Assembly: GCA_947455285.1 (NCBI GenBank)
Contig: CANGOK010000110.1
Location: 1 to 9,867 of the forward strand
DNA: 9,867 bases
DNA from: Beijerinckiaceae bacterium
GTDB lineage: Bacteria > Pseudomonadota > Alphaproteobacteria > Rhizobiales > Beijerinckiaceae
Reading direction: 5' to 3'
This document shows positions 6,328 through 9,867 of the stretch, in pieces; position 1 is the stretch's first letter, and each line of letters begins with the position of its first letter. Made by a program: the position numbers and the translations under genes. The notes below the pieces were generated by a model. That model was not told where the DNA came from. It was given only the letters and a program-made list of their open reading frames with translations, and searched no databases.

Positions 6328-7722
6328 TCACTTCGCCAGCCACGCCTCCAGATCCGCCCGCGCTCGATCTGTCACGGCGCGCTTCTTGGCGACGGCCTTT
6401 TCGGGGCCGCGCAGGCGTTTGCCGTCGGGGCTCTTCGGGGCGGCTTCCAGTGGTGGGAAGAGGCCGAAGTTCACATTCATCGGCTGGAAGCTCTTGGGGC
6501 CGGCGTCGACCGTCTCGATATGGCCGCCCGTGATGTGGTTCACCAGCGCACCGAGCGCCGTCGTCGCTGGGGGATGGCTGATTGGCTGGCCGAGGGATTC
6601 GGCGGCGGCCCAGCGGCCGGTCAGCAGGCCGATGGCGGCGCTCTCCACATAGCCCTCGCAACCCGTGATCTGGCCTGCGAAGCGCAGACGCGGCTCGGCC
6701 TTCAGGCGCAGGAATGGGTCCAGCACCTTCGGCGAGTTGAGGAAGGTGTTGCGATGCAGGCCGCCGAGCCGGGCGAAGTCCGCATTCTCAAGGCCGGGGA
6801 TGGTGCGGAAGACCCGCACCTGCTCGCCATGTTTCAGCTTCGTCTGGAAGCCGACCATATTGTAGAGCGTGCCCAGCGCATTGTCCTGTCTGAGCTGGAT
6901 CACGGCATAGGGCTTCACGCCCGGCGTATGGGGATTGGTGAGGCCGACGGGCTTCAGCGGTCCATGGCGCAGGGTCTCGCGGCCGCGCTCGGCCATGACC
7001 TCAATGGGAAGGCAGCCGTCGAAATAGGGCACATGCTCCCATTCCTTGAAGCTCGTCTTCTCGCCCGCCAGCAGCGCGTCGATGAAGGCTTCGTATTCAT
7101 CCTTCGAAAGGGGGCAGTTGATGTAGTCAGCGCCCGTGCCGCCTGGCCCCGCCTTATCGTAGCGGGACTGGAACCAGGCCTTGTCCATGTTGATGGTGTC
7201 GCGATGGATGATGGGGGCGATGGCGTCGAAGAAGGATAGCTCCGCCTCGCCGGTCAGTGCGCCAATAGCCTGCCCAAGCTTTTCCGAGGTGAGTGGGCCC
7301 GTAGCGATAATGACGTTATTCCAATCACTTGGCGGGGTTTCTTGAATCTCCTCGCGAGCGATTTGAATCAGATCCTCAGCCTCCAGAGCCGCCGTCACCG
7401 CCGCTGCAAAGCCGTCGCGATCGACCGCCAGAGCGCCGCCGGCGGGCACCTGATGCTTGTCGGCGCAGGCCATGATGAGCGAGCCCATGCGCCGCATCTC
7501 CTGATGCAGCAGGCCCACCGCATTGGTGGTCGGCTCATCCGAGCGGAAGGAGTTGGAGCAGACGAGTTCGGCGAAGTGGTCGCTCTGATGAGCGTCGGTG
7601 CCGCGCGTCGGGCGCATTTCATGGAGCACGACGGGCACGCCTGCGCGGGCCGCTTGCCAGGCGGCTTCGGAACCTGCGAGGCCGCCGCCGATGATGTGGA
7701 TGGGAGTGAGGTCTTTGGACAT
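6328..7722 (-). CDS. trmFO: Methylenetetrahydrofolate-tRNA-(uracil-5-)-methyltransferase TrmFO
   Basis: This is a 464-residue flavoprotein that makes 5-methyluridine at position 54 of the tRNA T-loop, using 5,10-methylenetetrahydrofolate as carbon donor and FAD/NAD(P)H as reductant. The N-terminal FAD-binding turn is IIGGGLAGSEAAW (about 10-22), followed by the family hallmark LVCSNSFRSDEPTTNAVGLL (about 53-72). That segment contains the Cys (C55) equivalent to the catalytic or flavin-interacting cysteine of known TrmFO. C203 in YINCPLSKDEYEAF is the second conserved cysteine region. FAGQITGCEGYVESAAIGL (348-366) is the C-terminal FAD motif. The C-terminal tail is Lys/Arg/Pro-rich, suiting tRNA contact. 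The ATG at 7722 places the FAD motif normally; the in-frame extension to 7764 would start in the U-run of the upstream terminator. There is no SD, and a TTGCCC-17-TAGGTT lies immediately upstream, so the mRNA may be nearly leaderless. It converges with the putative antitoxin, with stops 3 bp apart. Confidence 0.95.
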   Translation of the reverse strand: MSKDLTPIHIIGGGLAGSEAAWQAARAGVPVVLHEMRPTRGTDAHQSDHFAELVCSNSFRSDEPTTNAVGLLHQEMRRMGSLIMACADKHQVPAGGALAVDRDGFAAAVTAALEAEDLIQIAREEIQETPPSDWNNVIIATGPLTSEKLGQAIGALTGEAELSFFDAIAPIIHRDTINMDKAWFQSRYDKAGPGGTGADYINCPLSKDEYEAFIDALLAGEKTSFKEWEHVPYFDGCLPIEVMAERGRETLRHGPLKPVGLTNPHTPGVKPYAVIQLRQDNALGTLYNMVGFQTKLKHGEQVRVFRTIPGLENADFARLGGLHRNTFLNSPKVLDPFLRLKAEPRLRFAGQITGCEGYVESAAIGLLTGRWAAAESLGQPISHPPATTALGALVNHITGGHIETVDAGPKSFQPMNVNFGLFPPLEAAPKSPDGKRLRGPEKAVAKKRAVTDRARADLEAWLAK

Positions 7723-7764
7723 GGCGCGCAACCTAGGCACGTAGGGGCTGCGGGGCAAGGCCAC

Positions 7765-7800
7765 AAAAGATACGCCCGCCGGGGGAGGGACCGGCGGGCG
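7765..7800 (-). terminator. Rho-independent terminator of the DUF1127/sRNA transcript
   Basis: On the minus strand a perfect 10-bp stem CGCCCGCCGG / CCGGCGGGCG (7800-7791 and 7782-7773) encloses the loop TCCCTCCC and is followed by TATCTTTTG (7772-7764). It separates the DUF1127 unit from trmFO, whose ATG lies 50 nt further on. The pyrimidine loop is also the second anti-SD-like loop of the predicted small RNA. Confidence 0.8.
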
Positions 7801-7840
7801 CTGGATGCGGAACGGAAATGGGGAGGGGGAGCCGTTCCGC
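7765..7840 (-). ncRNA. Cuckoo/CcsR-like small RNA in the DUF1127 3' UTR
   Basis: Directly downstream of the DUF1127 stop, the minus strand encodes two tandem perfect hairpins. Hairpin 1 has stem GCGGAACGG / CCGTTCCGC (7840-7832 and 7815-7807) and loop CTCCCCCTCCCCATTT. A 6-nt linker follows. Hairpin 2 has stem CGCCCGCCGG / CCGGCGGGCG (7800-7773), loop TCCCTCCC and a U-run. Known biology: the alphaproteobacterial 'cuckoo' RNAs, such as CcsR1-4 of Rhodobacter sphaeroides, consist of two stem-loops with CCUCC-type anti-Shine-Dalgarno loops. The second stem-loop is the terminator, and they are cotranscribed downstream of a DUF1127 gene. Gene order, hairpin number, loop type and terminator all match here. 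The loops deviate slightly from the CUYYUCCUCCC-type consensus, and only one copy is present. It is probably released by processing of the DUF1127 mRNA; the exact 5' end is unknown. Confidence 0.75.
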
Positions 7841-7858
7841 TGACTTGAGTTTAGCTAC

Positions 7859-8011
7859 TTAGAGACCGGCGCTTTTGCGGGCGACGATGTCGATGTCGTA
7901 GCGATTCAGGCCCAGATCGCTCAGTTCGCGATCGGTGAGGCGGGACAGCTCGCGGACCGAGGTCCGGTAACGGCGCCAGGCAGAGACCTTCTCGGCGATC
8001 ATCTTGACCAT
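7859..8011 (-). CDS. DUF1127 (YjiS-like) micro-protein
   Basis: This is a 50-residue Arg-rich protein (MVKMIAEKVSAWRRYRTSVR, then ELSRLTDRELSDLGLNRYDI, then DIVARKSAGL). It carries the DUF1127 signature: a Trp and basic residues in helix 1, then L-RLTDRELSDLGLNRYDI. The SD AAGGAG lies 7 nt before the ATG, which is ideal. Known members are RNA-binding regulators or modulators in alphaproteobacteria. CcaF1 of Rhodobacter sphaeroides is cotranscribed with the CcsR sRNAs and affects RNA turnover and stress responses, and Agrobacterium DUF1127 proteins affect phosphate and carbon metabolism. The gene is followed 18 nt after its stop by the paired hairpins of the predicted cuckoo-type RNA, which strongly supports a CcaF1-like RNA-related role. 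It is too short for many gene finders, and another frame on the same strand (8078-7851) masks it. Confidence 0.9.
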   Translation of the reverse strand: MVKMIAEKVSAWRRYRTSVRELSRLTDRELSDLGLNRYDIDIVARKSAGL

Positions 8012-8319
8012 GGTTCAGCTCCTTCTGGTGGCGGCCCCGAGGGCCGGCGTCACAAACTTGATGCAGTGCAATATACACGTCGGGATGAAGCTGAGTAGAC
8101 GAGTATACGCTTGCCTAGTATGCGCTGAATGCATGGCTCTTGGTCGGAGCTGGCCAGAAGAGCCTAAAAATATGCCGAAAAATGCCGGATTTTAAGAAAT
8201 CTTTGTTCCGGGAGTGATCCAAAAGCTTGGTTAATGATGCGTAAATCGCAGATCTCGGTATGTTGCGCTTGCGTAGGCCGCGATTTCCGGTCTCCTCCGG
8301 GCGAATCGCGGCCTGAGCC
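8012..8319. other. Intergenic region between uvrA and the DUF1127 gene
   Basis: These 308 bases hold no gene and are AT-richer than the flanks. They should carry the DUF1127 promoter on the minus strand. Candidate elements are TATATT at 8075-8070 (leader about 52 nt, no clear -35) and an RpoH-like pair, CTTAAAA (8196-8190), 13 nt, GGCATATT (8176-8169). The latter is interesting because the R. sphaeroides equivalent is stress-sigma controlled, but both are weak matches. An inverted repeat GGCTCTT / AAGAGCC lies at 8135-8141 and 8158-8164. The end next to uvrA holds the hairpin at 8275-8314. A plus-strand frame at 8004-8195 has no coding character. Confidence 0.45.
8275..8314 (-). terminator. 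Strong hairpin just downstream of uvrA
   Basis: A perfect 11-bp inverted repeat, AGGCCGCGATT (8275-8285) and AATCGCGGCCT (8304-8314), has an inner CCGG/CCGG pairing (8287-8290, 8297-8300). It starts 5 bp after the uvrA stop codon. No U-run follows on the minus strand, so it may be a Rho-assisted end or a 3'-stabilising structure and not a classical intrinsic terminator. Confidence 0.45.
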
Positions 8320-9867
8320 TTATGCTGTTGCTTTCTTCTTTGATTTCAACTGGCTACGCTCAAGGACCTGCTTCAGGAACCGTCCCGTATGCGAACGGGG
8401 ATTGGCTGCGATGTCCTCGGGCGTGCCGACGGCCACGATCTCGCCGCCGCCGTCGCCGCCTTCCGGGCCAAGGTCCAGCACCCAATCGGCAGTCTTGATG
8501 ACTTCGAGGTTGTGTTCGATCACCAGCACCGTATTGCCCTGATCTACCAGTTCGTGCAGCACCTCGAGCAGCTTTTTCACGTCATGGAAGTGAAGGCCTG
8601 TCGTGGGCTCGTCCAAGATATAAAGCGTGCGGCCCGTAGAGCGGCGCGATAGCTCCTTGGACAGCTTGACGCGTTGGGCCTCGCCGCCCGAAAGCGTGGT
8701 CGCCTGCTGGCCGACATGGACATAGTCGAGCCCGACGCGGGTGAGGGTCTGCATCTTGTCGCGGATCGAGGGGGCGGCCTTGAAGAGCTCGCGGGCCTCC
8801 TCCACCGTCATGTCGAGGACGTCGGAGATCGACTTGTTGCGATATTTCACCTCCAGCGTCTCGCGGTCATAGCGTTTGCCCTTGCAGACATCGCAGGTGA
8901 CATAGACGTCGGGGAGGAAGTGCATTTCGATCTTGATGACGCCGTCGCCCTGACAGGCCTCGCAGCGCCCACCCTTCACGTTGAAGGAGAAGCGCCCCGG
9001 CGCATAGCCGCGCGCCTTGGCCTCGGGAAGCTGGGCGAACCATTCCCGGATCGGGGTGAAGGCGCCCGTATAGGTCGCCGGGTTTGAGCGCGGGGTGCGG
9101 CCGATGGGCGACTGGTCGATGTCGATCACCTTGTCGAGGTGCTCAAGCCCCTCGATCCGGTCATGGGGCGAGGGATGCTCCATCGCCCCGTTGAGCCGCC
9201 GCGCCACGCCCTTGAACAGCGTGTCGATGATGAGGGTCGACTTGCCGCCGCCCGAAACGCCGGTGACGCAGGTGAAGGTCCCCAGCGGAATCTCCGCCGT
9301 AACGTTCTTCAGGTTGTTGCCGCGCGCGCCCACAACCTTCAGCACCCGGCCCGGCAGCGCCTTGCGCCGCTTGGCCGGGATCGGCACGGACTTGCGGCCG
9401 GTGAGGTAATCGCCGGTGAGGGATTTGGGGTCTGCCATGATCTCGGCCGGGGTCCCTTTCGAGACGACATGCCCACCGTGGATGCCAGCGCCCGGGCCAA
9501 CGTCCACCACATAATCGGCGGTCAGGATCGCGTCCTCGTCGTGCTCCACCACGATGACGGTGTTGCCGAGGTTACGCAGGCGGCGCAGCGTCTCCAGAAG
9601 GCGCTCATTGTCTCGCTGGTGCAGGCCGATGGAGGGCTCGTCCAACACATAAAGCACGCCCGTCAGGCCCGAGCCGATCTGCGAGGCGAGGCGGATGCGC
9701 TGGCTCTCGCCGCCCGAAAGGGTGCCGGAGGCGCGCGCCAAGGTCAGGTAATCAAGGCCGACGTCGCGCAGGAAGGTCAGGCGCTCGCGGATCTCCTTGA
9801 GAATGCGCGCGGCGATTTCGTTGCGCTTCTTGTCGAGACGGCCGGGCAGGGCGGTCGCCCATTCCAC
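8320..9867 (-). CDS. uvrA: UvrABC system protein A, C-terminal half (partial)
   Basis: The last 515 residues of UvrA are present; its start lies beyond the window edge. UvrA is the DNA-damage sensor of nucleotide excision repair: a dimeric ABC ATPase that loads UvrB on lesions. Visible in order are the first NBD signature LSGGESQRIRLASQIG (about 50-65 of the fragment) with Walker B VLYVLDEPSIGLHQRDN (71-87), the second Walker A TGVSGGGKSTLI (202-213), and the zinc module with C302, C305, C325 and C328 (CEAC ... CDVC). These are followed by the second signature TTLSGGEAQRVKLSKELS (390-407) and Walker B TLYILDEPTTGLHFHDV (414-430). The tail ends in a Lys-rich QLKSKKKATA. All motifs are intact, so the gene is presumably functional. 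The first visible codon is GTG by chance and is not a start. In many bacteria uvrA is SOS-controlled, but its promoter is not in view. Confidence 0.97.
   Translation of the reverse strand: MEWATALPGRLDKKRNEIAARILKEIRERLTFLRDVGLDYLTLARASGTLSGGESQRIRLASQIGSGLTGVLYVLDEPSIGLHQRDNERLLETLRRLRNLGNTVIVVEHDEDAILTADYVVDVGPGAGIHGGHVVSKGTPAEIMADPKSLTGDYLTGRKSVPIPAKRRKALPGRVLKVVGARGNNLKNVTAEIPLGTFTCVTGVSGGGKSTLIIDTLFKGVARRLNGAMEHPSPHDRIEGLEHLDKVIDIDQSPIGRTPRSNPATYTGAFTPIREWFAQLPEAKARGYAPGRFSFNVKGGRCEACQGDGVIKIEMHFLPDVYVTCDVCKGKRYDRETLEVKYRNKSISDVLDMTVEEARELFKAAPSIRDKMQTLTRVGLDYVHVGQQATTLSGGEAQRVKLSKELSRRSTGRTLYILDEPTTGLHFHDVKKLLEVLHELVDQGNTVLVIEHNLEVIKTADWVLDLGPEGGDGGGEIVAVGTPEDIAANPRSHTGRFLKQVLERSQLKSKKKATA

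Noticed and set aside
7781..7829. Plus-strand run of G-tracts as a G-quadruplex
   Set aside because: The G-tracts are the complement of the C/U-rich loops of two perfect hairpins; the sRNA explanation accounts for the stems, spacing and U-run, which a quadruplex does not.
7851..8078. Minus-strand 75-codon frame overlapping DUF1127
   Set aside because: It is a shadow of the DUF1127 gene in another frame; the real 50-codon frame has the family signature and an ideal SD.
8012..8319. Possible tRNA or CRISPR-like structure in the uvrA-DUF1127 gap
   Set aside because: No cloverleaf, T-loop signature or regularly spaced repeats found; only isolated inverted repeats.
9238..9262. UvrA second Walker A reads GVSGGGKS and not GVSGSGKS
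   Set aside because: Gly at this place still fits the P-loop consensus and, as I recall, is common in alphaproteobacterial UvrA; not evidence of inactivation.

Overview
The window looks like a GC-rich alphaproteobacterial chromosome, most likely Hyphomicrobiales (Rhizobiales). This rests on overall base composition, a two-domain NADP-type malic enzyme, folate-dependent TrmFO, a 50-residue DUF1127 protein and alphaproteobacterial-style UvrA. No tRNA, rRNA, CRISPR array, insertion sequence or phage gene was found. Most genes are housekeeping or metabolic and lie on the minus strand.

Left part (1-4296): the 3' end of a PfkB-family sugar kinase (+) converges on, and overlaps by 13 bp, a small unassigned two-TM membrane protein (-). 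That gene is driven from a strikingly AT-rich island (771-840, 20% GC) carrying a perfect TATAAT. Next, on the minus strand, come maeB (malic enzyme fused to a phosphotransacetylase-like domain) and, upstream of it, a DUF815 AAA+ ATPase. An inverted repeat abuts the maeB ribosome binding site.

Middle (4297-6324, plus strand): a secreted dienelactone-hydrolase-family protein reads away from the ATPase. It is followed by a lower-GC two-gene module: a 165-residue protein whose C-terminal half resembles RelE/HigB-type toxins, overlapped by 29 bp by a 106-residue XRE-type HTH protein. This looks like a toxin-first (HigBA-like) toxin-antitoxin cassette. A perfect 10-bp palindrome sits just before the toxin start, which has no visible Shine-Dalgarno sequence.

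Right part (6328-9867, minus strand): trmFO, a DUF1127 micro-protein and the C-terminal half of uvrA. Between DUF1127 and trmFO lie two tandem perfect hairpins, read in the DUF1127 direction. Both loops are C/U-rich, CCUCC-like anti-Shine-Dalgarno sequences, and the second hairpin ends in a U-run. This is the architecture of the 'cuckoo' / CcsR small RNAs that accompany DUF1127 genes in alphaproteobacteria. I consider it the most notable element here: a dual protein plus sRNA locus that an ORF-only annotation would miss.
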